Assembly (NCBI RefSeq): GCF_000349325.1
Contig: NC_020545.1
Coordinates: 1 to 64,000, forward strand
Source: Streptomyces davaonensis JCM 4913
GTDB lineage: Bacteria > Actinomycetota > Actinomycetes > Streptomycetales > Streptomycetaceae
DNA length: 64,000 bases
Reading direction: 5' to 3'
The position numbers and the translations under genes were made by a program. The notes beneath the pieces were generated by a model. That model saw nothing but the letters and a program-made list of their open reading frames with translations. It was not told the origin of the DNA and searched no databases. This document shows positions 42,243 through 49,845 of this stretch, piece after piece (position 1 is the stretch's first letter; each line of letters opens with the position of its first letter).

Positions 42243-44378
42243 TCAGGTCAGGTACTTCTCCGCGTCTGACGGACGCAGCAGGCCGGCCTCCTTGAGCAGC
42301 CGGACCGCCCGGGGCTGGTTCACGCCGAGCTGGGTGCGCACGCGGCTGATGTTGACGAAGCCGTCGTCCTCGCGCGGGAGTTCTCGTACGGCGGGCAGCA
42401 GTTCGGCGTCCGTACGAGCCGGGGTGGCCGTACCGGTACGCCCGGCGTTGTCCGTACCGCTGGTACGCGGGCGGCCGTTGGCCGTACTGGTACGGGCGGC
42501 GGGAGTGCCATTCGCCGGGGCCGTACGAGCGGGGACCGTACTGGTACGCGTCCCGCCGTCGTACACCGCCGCGCTGGTACGGCCGGAGTGCTCCGTACTA
42601 GTACGACCCGCCCCCGAGGGGGTGGCTTGTACGCCGCTTGTACGGCTGCTGTACGCGCTGGTCGCGCCCGTATTCACCCCTGCCGGGATGGTGGCGTTCG
42701 CGCCGTTGCGTACAGGCTCCGTACGAGCCGCGCCGGGGACCGTACCAGCGGGCGGCGTACTAGCCGCCGCGCCGTACAAGCCCGTACCGGCCGGGGTGGT
42801 ACGCGCGTGCTGCGTACCAGTCGCGCCGTCCGTACGAGCGGCCGTACTGGTACGTCCGTCCGTACCGGACGCGGTGCCCGTACCACCGTGGCCGTCCGTA
42901 CCGGCGTCGTGCATCAGGGAGTGGACGCGCCAGATGACGGCCACGAAGATCAGCACGACGAAGGTGGTCAGCGGCCACGGCGCCGACCCGCCCGGCTTGA
43001 CGATGTGCGCCTGCTCGGACAGGTGGTAGATCACGTTCGCCGACGCCATCAGCGTCAGCGCCGCCGGGATGTCCCGCTTGGCGCGGAACGCCGTCACGCA
43101 GTACACGTCCAGCGACACCGGCAGCAGCGGAGCGACGTACGCGTTGATCCCGACCATGCGGGCCAGCTCGTACTCGCCGGAGGCGGCCAGCCCGACGCCG
43201 GCGGCCAGCGCGATCCACGGCGCGGTCTTCCACGCCTTGCGACCGAGCCGCTGATGCCAGCCCCGGAACTTGGAGTTGGCCTTCTTGGCCTCCCGAGCCT
43301 CTTCCAGCATCCGGCGGGCGCTGGCCTCAGCAGCCTGCGCCCGCTCGAAGGTGCCCTTGGCCTTCTTCTCCGCCTCGCTGGTGATGCGGTCGGCCTCCTT
43401 CTGCGCCGTCTCCCGCAGCTGGACGGCGAAGGTCGTCGCCTCGCGGCGGAGCCGCTCGCGCTGTTCCTCGCACGCCTTACGCAGTCCGGCGAGGTCGGCG
43501 TCCAGGGCGGCACGCTTCTCGGCTGCCTCCTTGTCGAAGGCCTCGCCCATCGCGTGTAGCTGCTCACGCAGTTCGGTGCGGGCCTTCTCCGCCTCGGCAT
43601 GAGCGTCGGCGACGGCCTGGTCCGCCTCGCGCCGACGGGAGCCAGCGGCGGCGACGGCATCGGTGTAGAGCGTCTCGCCCTCTGCCCGGCGGGCGTCGTA
43701 GGCGGCGGCCGCCGTCGTGGCCAGGCTGGTGATGCGCTCGTGGGCCTGGTCGACTTCCCGCTGGGCGGCTGCCCGCAGCTGGTCGGCCTGCTCCTGGGCG
43801 CGGGCGAGGATCGCCGCGGCCTCCGCACGGCGTGTGGTGACCAGTTCGCCGATCTCCGCCAGGTCGGCCTCCACCAGGCGGCGCATCTCGGTGACCGCCG
43901 TGCGTGCCGACTCGTGGTCCGCGGCTGCCTGTTCGGTCAGCTCGGCAACCTGGGCGTGCGCCTCCTTCAGAAGGGAGTCGGCGCGGTCGCGGGCCTCGGA
44001 CAGGAGCCGGTCGGCCTCGCCGCGCGCGGCCTCCACCGTTTCCTTGGCCTCCGCACGGTGGGCGGTGGCTTCCTGCCCAGCCGTCTCGGTGAGGCCCTCG
44101 GCACGCGTGCGCGCCTCGGACAGCATCTGCGCGACCTGCTCGTGCGCGGCGGCGACGGTGCGCGCCGCCGCGCCTTCGGCCTCCGTCTGGAGGGCGGCGG
44201 CGTTCTCACGGGCGAGGTCGACGATGTCGGTGGCCCGGTCCCGCAGGTCCGCCGTACGCGTCTCCTGATCCGTCGCCTCGGTCGCGGCCGGGGCGGGAAC
44301 GGTGGTGGGGGAGGCGGCGGGCGGCGGAGTCGGCTTCTTCCGGGCAGTGGGCCTCTTACGGGTTCGTGTGGCGGCCAC
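42243..44378 (-). CDS. spdB: SpdB-like spread protein with long coiled coil
   Basis: 711 aa. Residues 40-380 are an Ala/Glu-rich coiled coil. A membrane domain follows (about 395-480: APWIALAAGVGLAASGEYEL, VAPLLPVSLDVYCVTAF, TFVVLIFVAVIWRVHSL), then a Thr/Arg/Gly-rich low-complexity region (about 490-650) made largely of RT, GT and ST steps, and a C-terminal HTH (VNISRVRTQLGVNQPRAVRL). Membrane domain plus terminal HTH is the SpdB arrangement; SpdB proteins help plasmids spread through mycelium and bind DNA and TraB. The low-complexity part coincides with the GTAC array. AAGGAGG precedes the GTG. Confidence 0.75.
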   Translation of the reverse strand: MAATRTRKRPTARKKPTPPPAASPTTVPAPAATEATDQETRTADLRDRATDIVDLARENAAALQTEAEGAAARTVAAAHEQVAQMLSEARTRAEGLTETAGQEATAHRAEAKETVEAARGEADRLLSEARDRADSLLKEAHAQVAELTEQAAADHESARTAVTEMRRLVEADLAEIGELVTTRRAEAAAILARAQEQADQLRAAAQREVDQAHERITSLATTAAAAYDARRAEGETLYTDAVAAAGSRRREADQAVADAHAEAEKARTELREQLHAMGEAFDKEAAEKRAALDADLAGLRKACEEQRERLRREATTFAVQLRETAQKEADRITSEAEKKAKGTFERAQAAEASARRMLEEAREAKKANSKFRGWHQRLGRKAWKTAPWIALAAGVGLAASGEYELARMVGINAYVAPLLPVSLDVYCVTAFRAKRDIPAALTLMASANVIYHLSEQAHIVKPGGSAPWPLTTFVVLIFVAVIWRVHSLMHDAGTDGHGGTGTASGTDGRTSTAARTDGATGTQHARTTPAGTGLYGAAASTPPAGTVPGAARTEPVRNGANATIPAGVNTGATSAYSSRTSGVQATPSGAGRTSTEHSGRTSAAVYDGGTRTSTVPARTAPANGTPAARTSTANGRPRTSGTDNAGRTGTATPARTDAELLPAVRELPREDDGFVNISRVRTQLGVNQPRAVRLLKEAGLLRPSDAEKYLT
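42429..42854. repeat. GTAC-rich array with CGTACNNGTACG palindromes inside spdB-like gene
   Basis: About 30 GTAC tetramers in roughly 500 bp (about 2 expected). Five form 12-bp palindromes CGTAC-NN-GTACG: 42429-42440, 42483-42494, 42537-42548, 42594-42605 and 42843-42854. The first four starts are spaced 54, 54 and 57 bp. On the coding strand the GTAC arises from CGT-ACN (Arg-Thr), using the CGT codon rather than CGC or CGG, which are usual at this G+C. Confidence 0.75.
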
Positions 44379-44429
44379 GCCGCCTCCTTCCAGGTCGGGT
44401 GCCGCCCGGACGGGGCGGCGGATCAGGGG

Positions 44430-44801
44430 TCAGATGTGCTGTGCGGGCAGCGCCGCGTCCTGCGCAAGGTGCTGGCGCAGCCAGGCGACGGCGGCCGGGG
44501 TCATCGCCCCGGTGTCCGGCTCGCTCAGCGGCGCGGTGTCGATGTCGTGCATCGCGTCCGTGGCCGGGAGCAGCCGCATGTAGTCGGGGTCGATCCCGGC
44601 GCGGGCGCGATTGCCGCTCAGCTCGGTCAGGTCGTAGAGGACCTTGCGGGTGTCGGCGTGCGTCCAGGACCGCTCCACTCGGCCGACGAAGGTGTGGCCG
44701 GGAAGCCCGAGCCAGAACCGTTCGACGTCGCGGAACAGGACGATGTCGCCCTTGGTGTAGGTGACCTTCGGCTGTACGGCCTGCGTCTGGGGCTGGGGCA
44801 C
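44430..44801 (-). CDS. hypothetical protein upstream of spdB
   Basis: 123 aa. N-terminal strands (TYTKGDIVLFRDVERFWLGL, TFVGRVERSW) resemble an SH3-like or KOW-type barrel; then an acidic helical C-terminus. GTG 44801 with AGGAG 5 nt upstream. Unknown role; likely same transcript as the spdB-like gene (51-bp gap). Confidence 0.55.
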   Translation of the reverse strand: MPQPQTQAVQPKVTYTKGDIVLFRDVERFWLGLPGHTFVGRVERSWTHADTRKVLYDLTELSGNRARAGIDPDYMRLLPATDAMHDIDTAPLSEPDTGAMTPAAVAWLRQHLAQDAALPAQHI

Positions 44802-44922
44802 GTGCTCTCCTCACATCGCGTACACCGGCCCGGAGGCCGGCGGGTCCGGACTGCCCGGCTCCCAGTCACCGCCCGACCCGGCCGCCGGGATCGGCGGGCG
44901 GTGCGAGCGGATCAGGCAGCCG

Positions 44923-45294
44923 TCAGGCCGACCGCGAGGTGCTGAAGGAACTGGCCAGGGACGCCGCCTGGAGCAGCGCAGCGGCGCCGGTCTTCCCGCT
45001 GCGGGCCGTGCCTCCGATGAGCGCGTGGGTGGCCGCGAGCCGAAGAGGCCGTGTGGCGCCGGTGGGCCGGTGCGGGTCGACGATCCGGCCGTCGGGGAGC
45101 AGCTCACCGGTGTCCTCGAAGAGCAGGACAGCGTTGCAGAGAAGGCTCCAGCCCTGCTCCGGGTGGGCAGCCACGACGTGCGCGGCCTCCCGGTCCGGGC
45201 TGTCGGCCGTCGGGCACGTCGGGGTGTGCGTGCACAGCAAGTCCGGCAGCGTGGTGCCGGTCGTCGCGGTGTCGTGCTGGTTGCTGCTACGCAT
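44923..45294 (-). CDS. DUF5999-like protein with extra P-loop tail
   Basis: 123 aa. Residues 20-80 match what I know of the short DUF5999 family: C21, H23, C27, then ADSPDREAAHVVAAHPEQGW and FEDTGELLPDGRIV. DUF5999 proteins usually end there. Here about 40 residues follow with ATHALIGGTARSGKT, a perfect Walker A (G95-x4-G100-K-T), and no Walker B. This could be a fusion to a translocase fragment or a chance tail; function unknown. Confidence 0.65.
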   Translation of the reverse strand: MRSSNQHDTATTGTTLPDLLCTHTPTCPTADSPDREAAHVVAAHPEQGWSLLCNAVLLFEDTGELLPDGRIVDPHRPTGATRPLRLAATHALIGGTARSGKTGAAALLQAASLASSFSTSRSA

Positions 45295-45349
45295 GGGCTC
45301 TCCTGCGGGGATGCGGGCCCGAGACTCTCTCGGGCTGAAGGCGTGAGAA

Positions 45350-45382
45350 AGGCCGGCCGCCCGTGGTGCGGGCGACCGGCCT
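45350..45382 (-). terminator. terminator before DUF5999-like gene
   Basis: A 14-bp stem with one mismatch (45350-45363 / 45369-45382), TGGTG loop, after the 45440 frame. Confidence 0.7.
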
Positions 45383-45439
45383 GGCGGAACTGCGTGGCGC
45401 GGGACAGAAGTTGGGATGCCGTCCTGCGGTGCGGGCTGA

Positions 45440-45526
45440 TCAGCCGTGAGCGCGGCGACCGAAGTCGTGCTGCTCGTTGGTCCGACGCAGCGCGTCCTCC
45501 AGGCGCTTCTGGTCGGCGTCGGTCAT
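45440..45526 (-). CDS. 28-aa peptide coupled to WhiB-like gene
   Basis: A 28-codon frame (MTDADQKRLEDALRRTNEQH ...) whose ATG overlaps the whiB-like stop (ATGA). Helical, charged, with normal codon use. The coupling supports translation; the role is unknown. Confidence 0.45.
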   Translation of the reverse strand: MTDADQKRLEDALRRTNEQHDFGRRAHG

Positions 45527-45780
45527 GCCGACGCCTGCCGCGCCCGGTTGCGGGCGGCGCGGCGCTTCATCGCGCGCCGTTCGTCCTCGGACAGTCCGCC
45601 CCAGACACCGGAGTCCTGACCGGACTCCAACGCCCACTGCAGGCAGTGCTCGATGACCGGGCAGCGGCGGCAGACGGCCTTGGCCTCCTCGATCTGCAGG
45701 AGCGCCGGGCCAGTGTTACCGATGGGGAAGAACAGCTCGGGGTCCTCTTCGCGGCACGAGGCCAGGTGGCGCCAGTCCAT
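45523..45780 (-). CDS. WhiB-like iron-sulphur regulator
   Basis: 85 aa. Four cluster-binding cysteines: C9, C37, C40 and C46 (C, then CRRC, then C), the G[VI]WGG turn (GVWGG, about 59-63) and a basic C-terminal tail (RRAMKRRAARNRARQ). Starts at MDWRHLASC as in other Wbl proteins, so ATG 45780 is chosen over the in-frame GTG 45789. Wbl proteins bind sigma factors and respond to redox or NO. It might tune transfer genes or host development. Confidence 0.9.
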   Translation of the reverse strand: MDWRHLASCREEDPELFFPIGNTGPALLQIEEAKAVCRRCPVIEHCLQWALESGQDSGVWGGLSEDERRAMKRRAARNRARQASA

Positions 45781-45785
45781 GCTGA

Positions 45786-45869
45786 TCACTTCCCCTGCCG
45801 GACGCGGCGCAGGGCCTCGTCCATGATCGGGTCGGAGTCGCCGTCGTTCCGTGCGATGCTGGTGGGCAT
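45786..45869 (-). CDS. 27-aa peptide upstream of WhiB-like gene
   Basis: 27 codons from ATG 45869 with GGAGA upstream; the stop overlaps the alternative GTG start of the whiB-like gene. A leader or small protein of unknown role. Confidence 0.4.
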   Translation of the reverse strand: MPTSIARNDGDSDPIMDEALRRVRQGK

Positions 45870-45890
45870 CAGGTCTCCAATCGGGTCCTG

Positions 45891-45926
45891 GACAGCCCCG
45901 GAGGGTCTCAAGTCACCGGGGCTGTC
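45891..45926 (-). terminator. hairpin upstream of 45869 peptide
   Basis: GACAGCCCCGG / CCGGGGCTGTC (11 bp, perfect) with a 14-nt loop, just upstream of the whiB-like unit. Confidence 0.6.
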
Positions 45927-45956
45927 GTGCTGTTCAGGCTGTCTCGTACGAGCAGC

Positions 45957-46000
45957 CACGGCCCCGGCCTCCCCGATCACTCGGGATGGCCGGGGCCGTG
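45957..46000 (-). terminator. terminator after 46015 gene
   Basis: A 13-bp perfect outer stem (45957-45969 / 45988-46000) extended by an inner CCCGA/TCGGG stem, 14 bp after the stop. Confidence 0.85.
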
Positions 46001-46014
46001 GGCGTTCGTGCAAG

Positions 46015-46800
46015 TCAGCGGGTGGGCTGAAGGGGCTCAAGCGGCACGCCGCGAGCCTCAGTCGGCGTATCACCAACGGGCAGCTGCGAGCGCCGAGTGT
46101 CGGCGTCCTTCACCCTCGGGAGCACCGCAACCCACTCAGACGTCCGCTTCGCCGGGGCCACCGCAACGTACTGACGATCAAAACGCTGGCGTTCCCGGGC
46201 GAAGAACTCGCGAACGGACCGGCGTTTGGGCTCCTGGCGGAGCAGTCGAAGGAAGGTGATGGCCAGGCGCTCGCCGTCGCGGCAGGGCAGCGGCTGTCCG
46301 TCGCGGCCGGTGGCCTCGCCCTTGCAGGCCAGGCACTGCTGCTGGTGCTGCCGGAACGCCTGGCGGACCTGTTCCGCGCTGAGCGGGGCGGGCTTGATCT
46401 GGCTGGCGGCCAGGACTGGCTTCACCTTCGGCTTCGGCAGCACCTTGGTGGCACGGCGGGAGGCAGTGGTCGGGACCGCTTCGATCAGCTCCGTGTGCCA
46501 GGCGCCGACCTCGACGTCGATGGCGACCTGGCGGTTACTGCCAGCCGTGCAGCGGCGCGGTTCGGCGGCGTTGGCGCGGCCGGTGTGGTGGGGCACCAGC
46601 TTCGGCGTGCCCTGCATGCCGGTGATCGGGACCCAGGTGGAGCAGCCGGGGCAGACCAGGTGCTCCTTGCCGGGCGTTAAGTCGAGCTCGTTGGCTTTGA
46701 GGTCGGAGGCGATGATCGGCGGGCGGTGGTTGACGTTCGGGGTACGAGTCTTGCGGCGGCGCTTGCGGGCCTTCGGCACTGCGGGCGTCGTGGTCGCCAT
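46015..46800 (-). CDS. basic zinc-binding hypothetical protein, first gene of transfer block
   Basis: 261 aa. The N-terminus is very basic (KARKRRRKTRTPNVNHRPP). A zinc-ribbon candidate follows: CPGC near residue 51 with HH, then C, and a second CLAC ... C near 155. The C-terminus is basic and helical. AGGAG precedes ATG 46800. First gene after the regulated promoter at about 47.13 kb, so the most likely direct target of the GntR protein. Probably a nucleic-acid-binding transfer factor; not recognised. Confidence 0.6.
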   Translation of the reverse strand: MATTTPAVPKARKRRRKTRTPNVNHRPPIIASDLKANELDLTPGKEHLVCPGCSTWVPITGMQGTPKLVPHHTGRANAAEPRRCTAGSNRQVAIDVEVGAWHTELIEAVPTTASRRATKVLPKPKVKPVLAASQIKPAPLSAEQVRQAFRQHQQQCLACKGEATGRDGQPLPCRDGERLAITFLRLLRQEPKRRSVREFFARERQRFDRQYVAVAPAKRTSEWVAVLPRVKDADTRRSQLPVGDTPTEARGVPLEPLQPTR

Positions 46801-47123
46801 GGGGGACTCCTCGTGATCGGAGAGACGGGGCGCGTCGCGGTGCTCTCTCCGCCCGTCAGGCCGCACGGGTCATTCCCGGCGTCCTGACGGACGGACAGCG
46901 CATCTGCGCTGCGACGTGCAACGCAGGAGCCACACCAGCCAGTGACTGGTCCGGGGGATTTGGTGGAGCTATCAACCCCGGCCCTCCCCGTGAGGGGAAG
47001 AGGCTTCCTGCGGTGGTGCTGTGGGGACCGACGTTCCGGCTCCCTCATCCGGCGCCGCCCTGAGGCAGATCCAGGTGGGGGAGTCGGGCCCGAAGACCCA
47101 GCCGCACCTCGTTACCGAGGTCC

Positions 47124-47152
47124 AGTGAAAGCCTCCTCGGTACCGATGTCAA
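47124..47152 (-). promoter_or_regulatory. candidate promoter of transfer block
   Basis: On the minus strand TTGACA (47152-47147) and TTCACT (47129-47124) with a 17-bp spacer. The TCGGTACCGA palindrome fills the spacer next to the -35, an ideal repressor position. Confidence 0.5.
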
Positions 47153-47236
47153 GAAGTACGTTACCGATGATGTACCATCCGCGTATCCCCAACACGATCA
47201 ACGCGCCCCTTAGGTCCCCTCGGTAGCAAGCAGCCC

Positions 47237-47242
47237 TAGGAT
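47237..47242 (+). promoter_or_regulatory. candidate -10 of GntR gene
   Basis: TAGGAT at 47237-47242, flanked symmetrically by the two arms of the 47218/47244 inverted repeat, 22 bp before the ATG. No clear -35. Suggests autorepression. Confidence 0.4.
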
Positions 47243-47264
47243 CGCTACCGAGGTAGGGAGACGA

Positions 47265-48029
47265 ATGACGGACGAGGCAGGCGCGCAGCGCACGAAGGTC
47301 CAGCAGATTGCTGACGACCTGAAGGCGGCGATTGAGCGCGGGGATGACGGATTCAGGCCTGGCGACCGGCTGCCAGGTGAGAACGCCCTGGCAGCGCAAT
47401 ATGGCGTCGCCAGCCTCACTGCCCGAAGGGCCCTCAAGCTTCTGAGCACCGAAGGACTGGTCGAGAGCAAGAAGGGAGCAGGTGCCCGTGTCCTGTCGTT
47501 CCAGCCCATCAGGCGTCACGGCATTCCCCGACTGGCTAGTGACCAGTGGGGGAGCGGGAAGTCGATTTGGTCGGCAGACGACAGCCGTGCGCCAGACGTT
47601 GACCAAATCACGGTGCAGCAAAACGCATCCCCGCCTGAGCACATCAGGACCGTGCTCGACTTGGGTCCTGAAGAGAAGGCCTGCGTACGCAGTCGGCGGT
47701 ACGTCATGGAAGGACGACCTGTCATGCTTGCCGCGTCCTACCTCCCACAGGCGCTGGTCACAGGCTCCCCCATCACTCAAGCGGACACTGGCCCCGGCGG
47801 GATCTACGCCCGGTTGTCCGACCTCGGACACGCACCGACGCATTTCCGTGAGGAGATCCGAGTACGCCTGCCCACGGTGGATGAGGCAGCTCGGTTGTCC
47901 ATCCCTACCGACAGGGCCGTAATCAAGTTGGCCCGGACGGCATTTGACGCAGCTGGGCGAGCGGTGGAGATCAACGAGATGACCATGGACACGGCAGCGT
48001 ACGTGTTGGACTACGAATTCGACGCCTGA
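47265..48029 (+). CDS. GntR/HutC-family repressor (KorSA/TraR type)
   Basis: 254 aa. An N-terminal winged helix at residues 8-75 (VQQIADDLKAAIERG, then LAAQYGVASLTARRALKLL, then the VESKKGAGARV wing), and a UTRA ligand-binding domain from about 95 to the end. This matches the KorSA/TraR repressors of Streptomyces conjugative plasmids, which silence tra genes. SD GGGAG is 4 nt before the ATG. Divergent from the transfer block, with TACCGA palindromes in between, so it most likely represses both. The ligand is unknown. Confidence 0.85.
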   Translation: MTDEAGAQRTKVQQIADDLKAAIERGDDGFRPGDRLPGENALAAQYGVASLTARRALKLLSTEGLVESKKGAGARVLSFQPIRRHGIPRLASDQWGSGKSIWSADDSRAPDVDQITVQQNASPPEHIRTVLDLGPEEKACVRSRRYVMEGRPVMLAASYLPQALVTGSPITQADTGPGGIYARLSDLGHAPTHFREEIRVRLPTVDEAARLSIPTDRAVIKLARTAFDAAGRAVEINEMTMDTAAYVLDYEFDA

Positions 48030-48226
48030 CACCAATGTGTCTGGCCAAGCACAAGCAGCCACTGGTGATGCCTCCCAAACCGTCGAACGTGCAGGTGCCA
48101 TCACACCCGCACAGAGCTCGGAGGCCCATCACGAAGAGCTCGTCACTTCGGTGAACGAGTTCCTCAACGCGTTTTCAACGACTGGCTACACACGGGTTCT
48201 CGGGGCCCGCGCCTAGGCTCCGAGGC

Positions 48227-49258
48227 ATGGTGCAGACGGAGGGTCATGGGGTGGGGAGACAGCGTGCGGGATGGCGTCCGGACAGGCTGCGTGAACACCG
48301 TGAGGCGCATGGGCTGACGTTGGAGGAGGCCGGTGAGCGGCTGCGTGTTGTGGCTGAGCAGGCTCGGGTGACGGTGCCGGCTGCGAATCCGCAGACGCTG
48401 AGCATGCACGAGACGGGCGAGAGCTATCCCGGTCCGCCGTACCGCCGCGCGTACTGCTTGCTCTACCGGGCTACGGAGCCGTCGCTCGGGTTCCGGCCGG
48501 CTTTGCCGGGGGAGGAGACGCAGTTCGAGGTGACGCCGCTGCCGGAGCAGCGCAACGGATCGCATGTGATCGCTGTGGAGCGGGCGCTGACGCGGATCTC
48601 GGACGGAGACGGGTTCGACAGCTTCGGTTGGCAGCAGCGGGTGATGGAGGCGTGGAAGCGCCGTCGCACGGGCGGTGATCCGCATAGGCCGTGTGTGGTG
48701 CTGGTGGGTGGTTATGCCGGGTCGGGGAAGACGGAGTTCGCCCGGTTTTTGACGCAGTTGACGGGCTGGCCTCTGGTCGACAAGGACCCGTTGACGCGGC
48801 CGCTCGTGGAGCTGTTGCTCACCTCGTTGGGGTCGCAGCCGCACGATCGGCACACGGAGATCTACCGCGATCGGGTGCGTCCTGCGGAGTACGCGGCATT
48901 GATGCAGGCCGTGTACTCGAACGTGAGCTGCCAGATCTCCACCGTGGTGACGGCGCCGTTCATCGCCGAGCTCACCAATGAAGAGTGGATGCAACGGCTG
49001 ATCAACCGCTGTTCAGCGCAGGGTGTCGACGTCGCGCCGATTTGGGTGCGGTGCGATGTGGAGTCGATGCACGAATACATCTCGCACCGCGGTGCGGCTA
49101 GGGATGCTTGGAAGCTGGAACGTTGGGACGAGTACTTGGCCACGATCGATGTGGCCCTTCGTCCCGTCGTCCCTCATCTCGTGGTTGACAACCGCCTGGG
49201 CAGCGCAATCTCGCTGGCGGACCAGGCACGGCAGGCGATCGGGGCGATGTCCGTATGA
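48227..49258 (+). CDS. XRE-HTH / P-loop kinase fusion protein
   Basis: 343 aa. An XRE-type HTH spans residues 18-90 (LREHREAHGLTLEEAGERLR) with an unusual insertion. Then a P-loop domain with Walker A GGYAGSGKT at 161-169 and WPLVDKDPLTRPLV, resembling small-molecule or nucleotide kinases of the AAA_33 group. A TAGGCT -10-like element lies 7 bp before the ATG, so the transcript could be nearly leaderless. It overlaps the next gene by 4 bp. Possibly a kinase that regulates its own operon. Confidence 0.7.
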   Translation: MVQTEGHGVGRQRAGWRPDRLREHREAHGLTLEEAGERLRVVAEQARVTVPAANPQTLSMHETGESYPGPPYRRAYCLLYRATEPSLGFRPALPGEETQFEVTPLPEQRNGSHVIAVERALTRISDGDGFDSFGWQQRVMEAWKRRRTGGDPHRPCVVLVGGYAGSGKTEFARFLTQLTGWPLVDKDPLTRPLVELLLTSLGSQPHDRHTEIYRDRVRPAEYAALMQAVYSNVSCQISTVVTAPFIAELTNEEWMQRLINRCSAQGVDVAPIWVRCDVESMHEYISHRGAARDAWKLERWDEYLATIDVALRPVVPHLVVDNRLGSAISLADQARQAIGAMSV

Positions 49259-49845
49259 GGCGGCAGGGAGTTGTTTTGTATGGCCCGCCAGCCGCGGGCA
49301 AGGACACCGTCACCACGGCGCTCACCCAGCTGCGCCCGCAGTACGGCCAGTTTGCACGGCTCAAAGTCGGGTCGGGCAAGTCGACCGGCTACCGGATGGG
49401 CACAGCGGAGCAGCTGCGCGAGCTGGAAGCTGCGGACGGGGTCGTCTACGCGAACAGCCGCTACGGCAACACGTACGTGCTGGACCGGCCGGGGCTGGAC
49501 GCGGCGTTCGCGGCCGGGGTGCCGGTGGTGCACCTCGGGCAGGTCGACGGCATCCGGGCCCTGATCGACGGCTACCCGGCGGACTGGTCGCTGGTGCTGC
49601 TGTGGTGCCCGCGCCAGGCGACCGCAGAGCGGTCCGCGGGCCGGGGGGACAGCGACACCCTGGCGCGTGTTGCGGCCTGGGAGGCGACCCGCGAGGACAT
49701 GGACTCGCATCCAGGCATGGTCTGGGACCTCACGGTGGACACCACTACGACACCGCCGGAGGAAGCAGCTCGGCTCATCGACCGGCTGGTAGCCGGGAGC
49801 TCCAGAGCAGCGTCCGCTCCAGGCGATCAGAAGGGACATGCATGA
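49255..49845 (+). CDS. guanylate-kinase-like P-loop protein
   Basis: 196 aa. The N-terminal VVLYGPPAAGKDT (P-loop, G10-T18) is followed by LKVGSGKSTGYRMGTAEQLR, GVVYANSRYGNTYVLDRPGL and VVHLGQVDGIRALI, the layout of guanylate kinases with a base-binding region in the second segment. The lid Arg-rich motif appears as RQATAERSAGRGD. It is short and divergent compared with housekeeping Gmk, so the substrate may differ. ATGA overlaps link it to genes on both sides. Confidence 0.75.
   Translation: MRRQGVVLYGPPAAGKDTVTTALTQLRPQYGQFARLKVGSGKSTGYRMGTAEQLRELEAADGVVYANSRYGNTYVLDRPGLDAAFAAGVPVVHLGQVDGIRALIDGYPADWSLVLLWCPRQATAERSAGRGDSDTLARVAAWEATREDMDSHPGMVWDLTVDTTTTPPEEAARLIDRLVAGSSRAASAPGDQKGHA

Larger units (their letters stand above)
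47107..47253. promoter_or_regulatory. operator array for GntR regulator
   Basis: CCTCGTTACCGAGG at 47107-47120, TCGGTACCGA (perfect) at 47137-47146, a GTTACCGATG half site near 47160, and the inverted pair CCTCGGTAGC (47218-47227) and GCTACCGAGG (47244-47253). All share a TACCGA core and lie between the divergent GntR gene and the transfer block. Confidence 0.65.
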
